Source: Endomychus coccineus
Lineage: Eukaryota > Arthropoda > Insecta > Coleoptera > Endomychidae
Assembly: GCA_958510875.1 (NCBI GenBank)
Contig: OY294068.1
Span: 199,044,315 to 199,108,314 of the forward strand
DNA: 64,000 bases
Direction of reading: 5' to 3'
The number at the start of each line of letters is the position of its first letter. Positions within the stretch are counted from its first letter, which is position 1. Below are positions 44,639-54,700 of the stretch, piece after piece. The position numbers were made by a program, and so were the translations under genes. Below the pieces are notes generated by a model. That model was not told where the DNA came from. It ran no database searches and worked only from the letters and a program-made list of their open reading frames with translations.

Positions 44639-45663
44639 TATAATAAGCGAACGCAATTATGGAGTAGAAATATTTGTCAATTTGATTGAATTCTTTCATT
44701 CGGGTATCCGATTGTGAGTGGTTATCGAGAAGTACTTTCTTGTGAAGTCTAGGTTATAAGAAGATGGAATATATTGACAACAGAGTGAGCTCGAAGGTGG
44801 CAGTCGAGTCTCTTTTATCGCGGTATTCTAAATCGTGGTTGCGAATTTCTCTCGAATTTAATCATCTATGAAATGCTTTGACAACAATTCATGCGACAAT
44901 CCTCTCCTTACAACTAAACTAGGATAGGGAGATACTCTTGAGACGGATACTCGTGTGCGAACGCACGCTACTTCTCATTACGGATTTATTAAAATCGCTA
45001 ATGGTTTATTAGACTGTACCTACGTAGTAGACGGATGTACATGTAACATAGCGACGCGACGACTGACATACCCTACTGTATTAAAGTCCTGGCGACAAGT
45101 AGTGAAATTAATTAAACTAGAATAAATAATTCTTGTTTTCGGGAGCTTTACATAATTCCACAGTTGTGACACCGGTGCTGTTACTCCGCATTCGTAGAAT
45201 ACACAAAGATGGGTTCTATCAAGGCCATTTTACGATCTCGCACGACATTTTGTTTTGAAAATTTCATACTACTCACCCTGAGGTCATAGGGGCCTGTAGA
45301 ATTTTTCGTAGGGTGATGCAAAACGAAATAACGCAAGCTATATAAGTAAGTAAATAAACTGAGTCAGTACGCTACCCATGCCCTACGGGTTAAGACGGAG
45401 TGAGTGAGTGTACCAGAAGCATCGGCTAAAGCTTTTGCTTTGCTGACGCCATCTTTCGCATAACTCGATAAAGCTAAGCCGATATGGACAACGCGCGCCT
45501 CAGTCTGTTGTAAGGATATCAAATTCCTCTTACTCGCGGATAAACTATTATTACTATTTTATCACTTGGTTGCCGATAGCTACAGTGAAGAGCGCCAGAG
45601 TATTTTGATCAACCAATTAATAAAATGTTCCTAGATAGTGGATTCAAACACTCAAATTTCCCC
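44639..45663. other. Gene-free stretch
   Basis: No supported frame. The G+C content rises around 45020-45500. Nothing recognisable. Confidence 0.4.
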
Positions 45664-47276
45664 ATAGTCGAGGAATTATAGCCAAAATGATTGAATTTTT
45701 TACTGGCAACCTGTATCGAGATGCGGTTTTCGCCATTTGCTTCAGAAACACAATAGAAAAAAATGTGCCATATTTGTTTTACCAGGAAAAGCTTGGTTGC
45801 ACTTGTGCATGCAAAAAATGCATTCAAATAATGCGATTTGCGGAACTGTATTGTTGCTCACCAAATATTAACCAAAATTGGCCAAAATTTGTTACTCAGG
45901 GGTTTTTGGTGTCGCTGATTACGAATTTGATGTTTACAAAACGCCACGCTGCATTCTTGGGCCGATTTCGGGCTTGGGGGGGTATTTGCAGTATAAAGCG
46001 CAAATCCTCAAATTTTCTCAATCATTCTGTATTTTATGGCAATTTTGGGATTTTTAAACACAAACTAAATGATGTTCGTTAACTCAAGTTCCCGGAGCAA
46101 AGTGGAGCAATGTGGGGCAATGGGGGGCACTTGGGACTGTTATCGAATCTCAAACATCAAACCTAAAAACCTTGTTCTCTGGGGGTTTTTGTGGTCGCTC
46201 AACACGAATTCAAGGTGCATTCTCAGCTCAGACGCTCCTGAGGCAGAGTGTCCTCTGGGGCAACGGGGGCATCTGGGGCAGTAAACCAATTTCAACTGTC
46301 GAACATCAAAACTTCGTTACCCAGGGGTTTTTGTGGTCGCTGAACACGAATTCAAGGTTCATTTTCAGCTCAGATGCTCCTGGGGCAGAGTGTCCTCTGG
46401 GGCAACGGGGGCATCTGGGGCAGTAAACCAATTTCAACTGTCGAACATCAAAACTTCGTTACCCAGGGGTTTTTGTGGTCGCTGAACACGAATTCAAGGT
46501 TCATTTTCAGCTCAGATGCTCCTGGGGCAGAGTGTCCTCTGGGGCAACGTGGGGCATCTGGGGCAGTTAATCAATTTCAACTGCCGAACATCAAATTCTA
46601 TCAATAAAAAATCGTTAACAATGAAAAAATCTTCAAACTCGCATTATTAGATGTATGTTTCTTACTTTCTCCGCTAGGTGCGCATGTACCGTAGGAATAC
46701 TTTCTCGCAATAAAACTTTCCAATGAATAACTCATAAACTACATCGACAATTTTCATTTTCGAAAAACAATTGATCACAAAAACTGGGAATATAGTGAGA
46801 GAATATCTCCTGACTCAGCTGAAGTGTATTCAAGTTTGCCCCGGGCACTTGAGTTAACGAACATCATTTAGTTTGTGTTTAAAAATTCCAAAATTGCCAT
46901 AAAATACCGAATGATTGAGAAAATTTGAGGATTTGCGCTTTATACTGCAAATACCACCCCAAGCCCGAAATAGGCCCCAGTGGCGTTTGTAAACATCAAA
47001 TTCGTAATCAGCGATCCCAAAAACCCCTGAGTAACAAATTTTGGCCAATTTTGGTTAATATTTGGTGAGCAACAATACAGTTCCGCAAATCGCATTATTT
47101 AGATGCATTTTTTGCATGCACAAGTACAACCGAGCGTTTCCTGGTAAAACAAATATGGCACATTTTTTTCTATATAGTATTCCTGAAGCAAATGGCGAAA
47201 ACCGCATCTCGATACAGGTTGCCAGTAAAAAATTCGATCATTTGGCCTTTTTACGGCTATATTTCCTCGACTACCA
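45664..47276. mobile_element. Foldback element with ~440-bp arms and an internal minisatellite
   Basis: Left arm 45664-46101 and right arm 46835-47276 are reverse complements (shared TACTGGCAACCTGTATCGAG, AAATGGCGAAAACCGCATCT in reverse, GATGTTCGTTAACTCAAG). Between them is a 142-bp G-rich tandem array and about 240 bp of AT-rich DNA. No protein frame looks real; the frames seen are produced by the repeats. The arm itself contains GGGGTTTTTGGTGTCGCTGA, related to the array unit. Confidence 0.88.
46090..46590. repeat. 142-bp tandem array (about 3.5 units)
   Basis: CAACGGGGGCATCTGGGGCA recurs at 46261 and 46403, spacing 142. Units share TTTTTGTGGTCGCTGAACAC and CTCCTGGGGCAGAGTGTCCT. The second and third units are nearly identical, the first more diverged. 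A 142-bp period shifts the reading frame each time, arguing against coding. Confidence 0.92.
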
Positions 47277-48349
47277 GGTTGAATTACACTGAAAATATAA
47301 ACAATAAAGAGCTCATAACGAGTGTGATTGGAATTCACTTGTAAGTGAGAAAATATACACTATGGAAAATATTACAAAACGGAAGAATACAAAATGTAAA
47401 TGATATTGAAATATGGATGGGTGAAAGGAATGAAGTAAATTCTACAATACAATTATCAACAAAAATGATGAGAACTAACTAACTCTCAGCTAACACTCAA
47501 TTCTTATAATTAGCACTAATATAATCGTTACAACACTTAACCTGTGTTAGAAAGATTTCTTATTATCGATAGCTTGACCTTAAGTTGGTGAAATTATACT
47601 TATTGTCTGAGCAATATTTCATACATTTCTTTAGCAATCATCGGCCTGTCATACCTTCATCGAAATTTGGCGCATCAGGCCTCGCCTCACCTTCGGCTCG
47701 ACCCTGGCTAACCTGCTACTATTCAGATTACATGAAATATTTCCGAATTAACATTCTGTTTTCTCACAACATTCATGAATTCTCTCGCATGAACGTGAGA
47801 AATGTTGAAAAGCTCTGTTCGTTTTCCAAACATGAACAATTTCGGAAGGTAATGGGGATGAAAATAGACGTACAGATTCAGAAGTCATCCTAGAAGTTAT
47901 CCGTGATAACTGCTTTCGCTTGAAACGTCCTATACAGTTTTAGATTAAACCACCGTTCTTGAAACTAATTCGAAAGTCTTTTCGAGACGTGACACGTAAA
48001 GATATGTTTCTCGGGGAATAGCTTAACTGCCTCAAGTTTAGATATATTTGAGAATTACATTGAAGGTGAAAACTTGTCTGAATAACTGAAAACCAAACTG
48101 TTTATATACATAACAATGTAGGCAGGCAAAAGCACAACCGTAGATACAATACTAGAGGAAAGAAATAATGTCTTAAAGAACGAACTTCAGTCAACATTGT
48201 TAACAAACTATTTATAAGCAATTATACGATATCAACAATAACTCTGGAAATTTCTGATTCAATTTTATGTTCTTCTGATTCTTATTTCTGTCTTTAGACT
48301 GAACTTACACCGATAGATATTCTTAGGCAATTTCGGTTTAAAGACACCT
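47277..48349. other. Gene-free stretch
   Basis: The 102-codon plus frame 47585-47893 has no recognisable domain. Nothing else noticed. Confidence 0.4.
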
Positions 48350-48680
48350 CCTCTCCATGAAAAGAAGAAGTATGAAGTTAGTAACAAAACTCCTGAACAT
48401 AAATCTACACTTAATGGGCATAGTTGATGATCCAGGTTGCGGATATGCCAATGAAACTGATTCTCATATGCTAGAAGAATGTCCAGCAATGACTTCTCTC
48501 AGGCGGCTACACCTCACTAGCGCTTACGCGCGGTCTGAAGTTGTGGGAGCCATTAGTAGAAGAAGCATTCTCAACCTTTTGCGATGTCTCAGGCATGCTG
48601 GAATCAGTATTGTTACAAGTGGCTTACAGTGGCCAGAGGCTAGATTCTCTATATATCTCAAACGCTAAATACGTGTGGTC
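48350..48680 (+). pseudogene. LINE C-terminus (same family as 4462-4795)
   Basis: KLLNINLHLMGIVDDPGCGY, then ANETDSHMLEECPAMTSLRR, the Cys-His motif after RNase H. It continues LHLTSAYARSEVVGAISRRS with one frame. Its 3' tail appears displaced to 49620-49665 by the hAT fragment between. Confidence 0.72.
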
Positions 48681-49009
48681 AACACAGTTGCCGTTTTTCC
48701 AACCAGTCCAATTGCCAAATAGGGTAAAACAGCGGATATGGCAACACCCTCTGTAGGCTAGCCTTCCGTTCGCACTCGGTCATTCGTATGAAATACGATT
48801 ACTTGCTGCCGTTGCGAGACTGCGACACGTGCTCCATCAGTTATTGTTTTTGTTTCGCAACGCGAAGTAAGGTTAAGTTATAATTTCTGTTCGGTGGCTT
48901 CTTAGAAAATCCATTTAGTGGATTAACATATGACAGAAAAGTGTTTTTTTTTAAATAAACGGCCTTTACCGGATTTGAAAGGATTAGTAATGTCAGGTAA
49001 GACATTAAA

Positions 49010-49619
49010 AAGAGTTTCCCAATACACTTTTAGATAACTTAGTTCTGAAATATAGATTTTTTGATAAAATAACACTGCACAATGAATTATGCGTTATATA
49101 CTGGGATAAAGATATTTTAGGCCAGTACGACAGTCACGCCGATATGATAAAATATATGATAGACAATGATTTCCAACAAGTTCTACCTCAGTTTTATAAA
49201 CTACTTTGTTTGACAGTCACCATTCCTGTCCCGTCGGCATCGGTAGAGAGATCATTTTCTACTCTCAAACGAATTAAAACTTACATGCGAAATACAATGG
49301 ACCAAAATCGTTTATACAATGTTAGTTTAATATCTATTGAAAAAGATTTAGTGAAACACTTAAAACTAAATGATACATCTTATGATAATATTATTGATCA
49401 TTTTTCGCAAACTAAAGACCGTAGAATTCCGTTAATATATAAAAAAAAGTAAATAAAATTAATAAAAAAAAACGAAATATGAAAAATTCTAATTTTGTCA
49501 CTGAAGTAGCTGGTACGGTCGCTGTGCAAAAGTTAAATTAATTGGCTGAGTAGAGTATATTTTTTAAAAAACGTTTTATGTCCAGCCTGCTCTCTTGAAA
49601 AGTTCACGAGCCGCCACTG
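49010..49619 (+). pseudogene. hAT transposase C-terminus with right TIR
   Basis: A frame that opens around 49055 runs to the stop near 49450. It contains DILGQYDSHADMIKYMIDND, LPQFYKLLCLTVTIPVPSAS and VERSFSTLKRIKTYMRNTMD, the hAT C-terminal dimerisation domain of the ZMYM1-like type. The right end is TTCACGAGCCGCCACTG (49603-49619), a terminal repeat seen in such hATs. The left end and N-terminal two thirds are missing. It interrupts or abuts the LINE whose tail follows at 49620. Confidence 0.8.
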
Positions 49620-49665
49620 CTGGACTTGTCCATCCCCACATTGATTGATTGATGATTGAAGTATA
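49620..49665 (+). repeat. LINE 3' tail with GATT repeats
   Basis: CTGGACTTGTCCATCCCCAC and GATTGATTGATGATTG match the end of the LINE at 4770-4795. It probably belongs to the LINE piece at 48350-48680. Confidence 0.55.
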
Positions 49666-49734
49666 TACCTCTGTCCAAGTTACTGCTAGAGATAGGAATT
49701 AATGTACGAAGCTTCTGTAGATGAAATCCAGAAA

Positions 49735-50050
49735 AGAGATTGGATCAATCAGTCAATCAAAGAGGGAACGGACAAGTTATGCGCAGTTAGACTCTTGATT
49801 GGGTTCATTGTGTGCTTCTTGAAACAAAACTCAGTCCGGCAGGTCTATAGACTGCGCCGAAGGCTGGAATTCTGCATGTACTGATATATCTTATGGACTC
49901 AGACGGCATGTATCCATTGCCGAGGCTTTGTAGCTCAAGAGAAGCCAGTGCTGAATATTCTACTAGAATATGAGAGGCAGTTTTGTCTACCTCTCCGCAT
50001 ATACTACAACCTGGGTCATCATCGATCCCCATTAATAATTTCAGCAACGA
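49735..50050 (-). pseudogene. LINE C-terminus and tail (same family), inverted
   Basis: Minus frame: LLMGIDDDPGCSICGEVDKT, then ASHILVEYSALASLELQSLG and IPAFGAVYRPAGL. Downstream come GCGCACAATGAACCCAATCA and a TTGATTGACTGATTGA tail. This is the best-preserved zinc-knuckle of the three copies (C-x2-C...H intact; the final Cys is Tyr). It lies tail-to-tail with the plus-strand tail at 49620-49665. Confidence 0.75.
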
Positions 50051-50059
50051 GCGTTGGAC

Positions 50060-50760
50060 AATGATTACGACAAATCTTTGATCAATAATTTAATTTCTAA
50101 CCAGAAAAGCAAATTGGGACGTAACCAACTAACCAAATTAAAGCCATTATCTTCAAATACTTCAATAAAATTCAAAGAATTCCCTTATCATCCTCCATTA
50201 AATAATAAATTCCGTAATTTGATTTCTAAATTTGCAATACAGCCAGTTTATAGTTGTAAGAACAAGCTGAAGAACTGTTTAGACAACACCTTCGACAAAG
50301 CTTCCGACTTCGACAAATCCAATATTTACAAAATTGATTGTGAGTCACGTTTAAAATACTATGTGGGTCAAATTAGAAGAAACATTTTAACTCGATATAA
50401 GGAAAATTCTGTCCATCTAAAGAAAAATAATGCTGAAAAATCAGCGTATGCCGAACATATTTCAAATACAGATCACACGATTTCTCAAGAAAGTTTATCA
50501 CTTTTAGAACACAGTGCGGACAAATATGTAAGTAATTTGGAAGGGATGGAGATGTATAAACGTAACAGCAATTTATCAAATTCCGATTCATTTCCAGCTG
50601 AGGGTAATCCCTTGCTTACGTTATTATCCTCAAATAGTATTTAAGCAGGCACATTTTGATTTATAATTCAGTTTACTCTGACGATGGCTACTTGATAGCC
50701 GAAAGGTACTTTAAAAGTATTCTTAGAGGATAAGAGTGATCATTTCTTATCGGTAGTGTT
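50060..50760 (+). pseudogene. PLE C-terminus: GIY-YIG endonuclease and 3' region
   Basis: The frame to 50644 carries KFRNLISKFAIQPVYSCKNK, then SNIYKIDCESRLKYYVGQIR (GIY-YIG core, here YKID...YYVGQ), RNILTRYKENSVHLKKNNAE and YAEHISNTDHTIS. It ends AEGNPLLTLLSSNSI. The RT is absent, so it is a 5'-truncated copy joined directly to the LINE at 50050. The 3' region contains CTGACGATGGCTACTTGATA and GCCGAAAGG, a perfect stem flanked by hammerhead-like core letters, but no matching stems I and III. It has no internal stop over 195 codons. Confidence 0.85.
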
Positions 50761-51099
50761 ATATTGTATTCACAGTGTGAATTCTTTTATTCGTAGATAC
50801 AATATTAAATCAATATTGTTGTTTGTGTAACCATGTGCGTCCCCTTTATGTTGATGCAACACGATACTGGCAAAATATGATTTATTTACACAAGCATATG
50901 GCTCATAGCGTAGCTAACAATATCTCAATTCTAACCAGTCCTCTGGTAATTAACTCACCGCTTTTTTACCATTGAATTCTTGAAATAATTACACGAACAT
51001 CGAGTTCAAGTGAAGAATATTTAACATTCTTCCTGCTTTGGAGAGCTAAATTGTAGAAATGATAAAGCAGAAAACACAAAAAATGATTCTTGAAAACTA

Positions 51100-51420
51100 G
51101 GTTACATTAAAAATTATTTCTACTATCTTTTCGTCTTTACGTACGTTTCGTTCTCACGACCATCATCAGAAGACATTTGACAACCTATTCACATCAACTG
51201 AAGCGCGGAATTTCTTGAACTTATTGTACTAAGAATCAAGTCCTCTGAATAAGAAATAATCACCCTCATCCACTAAAAGTAGTGTTAAAGTACTGGGGTT
51301 CTGTCGGCTACCAAGTATCCATCATCAGGTTAAACCAAGTTACAAATCAAAACCTGCCTATTTAAATATTATTTGGGGATAATAATGTAAACAAGGGGTT
51401 ACCCTCAGCTGGAGATAAAT
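51100..51420 (-). pseudogene. PLE 3' end with hammerhead-like motif, inverted
   Basis: Minus strand: the last codons (CAGCTGAGGGTAACCCCTTG) and 3' region match 50595-50760 in reverse, running to about 51251. The following 80 bases lead into the hammerhead-like motif 51174-51133. Together with 50060-50760 it forms an inverted, tail-to-tail PLE pair. Confidence 0.65.
51133..51174 (-). ncRNA. Hammerhead ribozyme-like motif, second copy
   Basis: Minus strand: GTCTT, CTGATGA, T, GGTC-GTGA-GAAC, GAAA, C-GTAC-G, TA, AAGAC. Stem I (GTCTT/AAGAC), core, GAAA and stem III are identical to the copy at 23957-23998. Stem II differs at two positions on its 3' side and has one G-A mismatch. Both copies point to an ancestor with GACC there, forming four perfect pairs. 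Confidence 0.65.
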
Positions 51421-52951
51421 TGGAAACCAATAAATTGATTTTGATTTTTCGTTTCTACATTTTCATCCCTTCGTTTAACCAACGCTGAGTTTGCACCATT
51501 TGTTTGCAGACACAGACGTGGTAAGACGTCAACTAATACCAAATGTCGTTAAAAAATTAGTCGAATTGATAACATATGTGTTCTACAACTGAACGTCTTG
51601 TAGATATAATCATCAGTGCGGAAATTCTTCGGAAGTATAACGTGATTTCTCCTTCGAACCACCTCGATGTCTCTCATAGAATGACGAACATTGTTATTCC
51701 AAAACTGAGGTAGGTATAGCAGTGTCTGAAGATTCCTTGGCCATTTCGATTCCACAGAAGACACATACATCCTAAAGAAAATTGATTATTCTAGTTTATA
51801 CTCCTCCAAAACCCGAATTCTCTTTGCAGATATATTTGATAATACCATGTATGTGACTTTTCGTTTGAGTTTCACGTAACGACCCAATGCAGCCTTCAAA
51901 TAAATTGAATCTACGAAATTCTTCTTGTATAGTCTGCAGCGACAATGACTGGCATATGTAGTCAAGAGTTACGATGTTCTTATCTACATATCGTACCTTG
52001 TTCTTTACCGCTTCCTCATCAAAATTGATTATTATCATTATTGATACAATTTATATTCATATTATTGACGTTTTGCTCAGATGAAAAGTCAAAATTATTG
52101 ACCATTTCGGGACAATTAGTACGTAATAATTCATGTAAAGTCTGTAGCATTATGTGTTCTATAGATGGATCTCAAAAGTTACATTAGCAAGGGTGTTAGC
52201 ACGCTTCGAAATAAATACAGTTCCTATTTTTACCACTTTGAAATGTTTAGCAAAATTTCAGATTCGTTCGACCAATAAGAACAGCCCAATCGTCCATACA
52301 GAGGTACATATACACACATACATACATCTCCAAAATAGTATAGATGAATCAGGAAAGGCTCAAAATGGATATTTTAGACCTATTACAATACTTCTCTTAT
52401 CTTATAGTAAAAGCGCAATTTTCATAAACCAATCGACTTTTATGAGGGTATTTTTCAACTGCAGAAGAAATGTGAGTTTCATTTTATAGTATCGAGACGA
52501 ACTGAACATCCTAATTTGAACATTTTGTAGTAGGACATTCAAAGTTTCAGCGTTGTTTTCCAACAGTGATCTGTATGTCGCCATGCCTACTGGAAACGAT
52601 TCCGGAGAATCAGACACAGGAAGAAATTCGTCAGGACGTCGACAATTGTCAGCTTGTCAACACTCCACTTACCTGTTACAACTTATAAGTCGTGATAAAC
52701 TCCAGTAGGTATTTCATCGTGTTTTATACAATTCTAGATCTCAAAACGAGTGTTTATAAATGACAATTGAACGTGAGAACTTGGAAGGACTATGGACATT
52801 CCAATACGTTTGACACCTCCAGCTACATTGTTGTAATATCACATGTTCGGAAGATGAAAGAATGAAGTGCATACTTGATGAGAGTTGGATAATAATATTA
52901 GTAACTCAGTAACTCTGGTTTGGTGCTCTATAATTCATCAGTACCAATTAA
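51421..52951. other. Gene-free stretch
   Basis: Minus frames 51770-51549 and 52038-51796 and plus frame 52154-52489 are unassigned. No repeats noticed. Confidence 0.4.
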
Positions 52952-53770
52952 TGATCCGCTCAGCAACTTCCAATTCATTTTGCCCTTCGCCTAATATTTT
53001 TCTGGAGAGAAAATAACAGTGAATCAGAGTTTTCCCGGAATTGGAAACGTCCGAATGACAAAATCTGTTACAGTTTTCTTGTTATGGTAACAATCACTCC
53101 TTTGAGAGTTGAAATTGCAGTCGAAAGCCTTGCTTGAACATTTTGCAAGTTGCAGCTACAAAAATCCTTCATGGTTAGTAGACAGTGGAGAAGAAAAGTG
53201 GAGCAAGAAGAAGATAATGAGAGGAATTAGAGATATTCTAGAATAACTGCAATGGTAAGTCATAAATATCAATTGGAGATCCTTGCAGCCACTTCTAATT
53301 CATTTTGTGCTTCTACCAATATTTTGCTGTCAAAAAATTGCTTGATTTCTTGTTGGTAGATCATAGAGAAGAAAAAGATCAGATAGGTAAAGCAAGGGGT
53401 AGAAGAGGAGAGGATTAGAGGTATTCCAAAATAACTGCAAGGGTAAGTCATAATCCGAGATCCTTGCAGCCACTTTTGACTCATTTTCTGCTTCTACTAA
53501 AATTTCACTGCGAAGAAAATCGCCACCAATCAAAACGTTTCTTCAAACTTAGAGACGCTTAAATAGCACAATCAGCTACAATTTTATTATTATGATAATA
53601 ATCCCTTATTGGAGTACCAAAATCGCTGGCAAAAACCTTTGTTGAACATTTTGCAAACTGCAAAAATGCATCAAGGATCGTTTCCGGTTGGTCGATTGAT
53701 GAAGAGAGATGGGGTTCGGGTAACGGGTAACGAAGAGAAATGAGGGGTAAGCAGGCTGGACTGGAGGCAT
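52952..53770. repeat. Tandem repeat, about 320-bp unit, three copies
   Basis: Unit starts at 52952, 53272 and 53453 share GCAGCCACTTCTAATTCATT-like text (first copy GCAACTTCCAATTCATT). The middle unit is only 181 bp through an internal loss. The first and third share CTTGTTATGGTAACAATCAC-like and GAACATTTTGCAA blocks. The unit ends in a purine-rich segment (GAGAGGATTAGAGGTATTC). Non-coding. Confidence 0.78.
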
Positions 53771-54571
53771 AAAACTCCTCGTGGAAATCATTTCCATGTA
53801 GGACGGCATATTGTACTACTAGTTCAAATCCACTACAATTTGCGTGAAGTTGTTAATACAAAACCGTACATGAATCACACAAATCGAATGATTGTGAAAT
53901 TTGCAATTATATCGAACGTTCACTCTGGTTTTAATTCGTGACCGTGCGTGTCTATTTGTGAATCTGTACGAATTGGCTACGGCCGAAATAATGGAATTAA
54001 ATTCAGGAATGCATATCATGAATACTTTAGAGTGGGACGTATGGGAATTTTTTTTTGCATAATGCATGGAATCCATTAATTATATAACAATTCTGAAAGG
54101 ACATTTCGAGTTTAATACAAATTCATGTATATTCATAAAGGTCTTTATGTGAATTGTGTCATAATTTGTTGAACTAATAAAGTGCAATATATTCGTTATG
54201 ATTATTATTTTTGCTTTTATCTCTGGCGGATAATAATGTGTATCTCTTAAATTTCAGAAGTATATCACGATAAAGTTAATTACCATTCTGCTTTTACTAT
54301 CCCAATTGATTGGAAGTCCGGTAATTAATAATGAGTAGGTATTATTAAGATATCAATAAATTTCCCGAACTGTGAGATTATAACTCAGTAGCGTAGCTAC
54401 CGCGGGTCTGAAAGGAGAAGCACTCGGCGCTTCTGAGTTCCAAAGGGTATGAAAGACTCAATCGTCAGATTAATTTAATAAGATCTGCAAAATTTAATAT
54501 GGAACGTTATTACGAGAATGGAGACTCAGTTCACGTTCAAGCAGGGAGTCCTCATATATGACCTAGAGAAT
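53771..54571. other. Gene-free stretch
   Basis: No supported frame or repeat. Confidence 0.45.
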
Positions 54572-54700
54572 AACGAAGACTTGTTTTTTATTGTCGGTAT
54601 TGCATGTAATATTGTTCTTCAACAAACTCGTGAACAGCTGCAACATAGCCCCTGGCTTGTGACGTCATGATCGGAGAGTTCACGCCTTGTACTATGGAGG
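54572..54700 (+). repeat. Dispersed repeat, copy 2
   Basis: Counterpart of 25950-26075: ATTGTCGGTATTGCA, AACAGCTGCAACATAGC, CTGGCTTGTGACGTCATGA. Confidence 0.55.

Noticed and set aside
46069..46607. Overlapping 70-105-codon frames with repeated SLNTNSRFIFSSDAPGAE text
   Set aside because: They arise from the 142-bp tandem array being open in several frames. The period is not a multiple of three, so the frames cannot be one protein.
50670..50710. A third hammerhead in the PLE 3' region (CTGACGATGGCTACTTGATA followed by GCCGAAAGG)
   Set aside because: Stem II and the flanking core letters are good, but I find no stem I partner and no proper cleavage triplet; related copies have GACA or altered cores.
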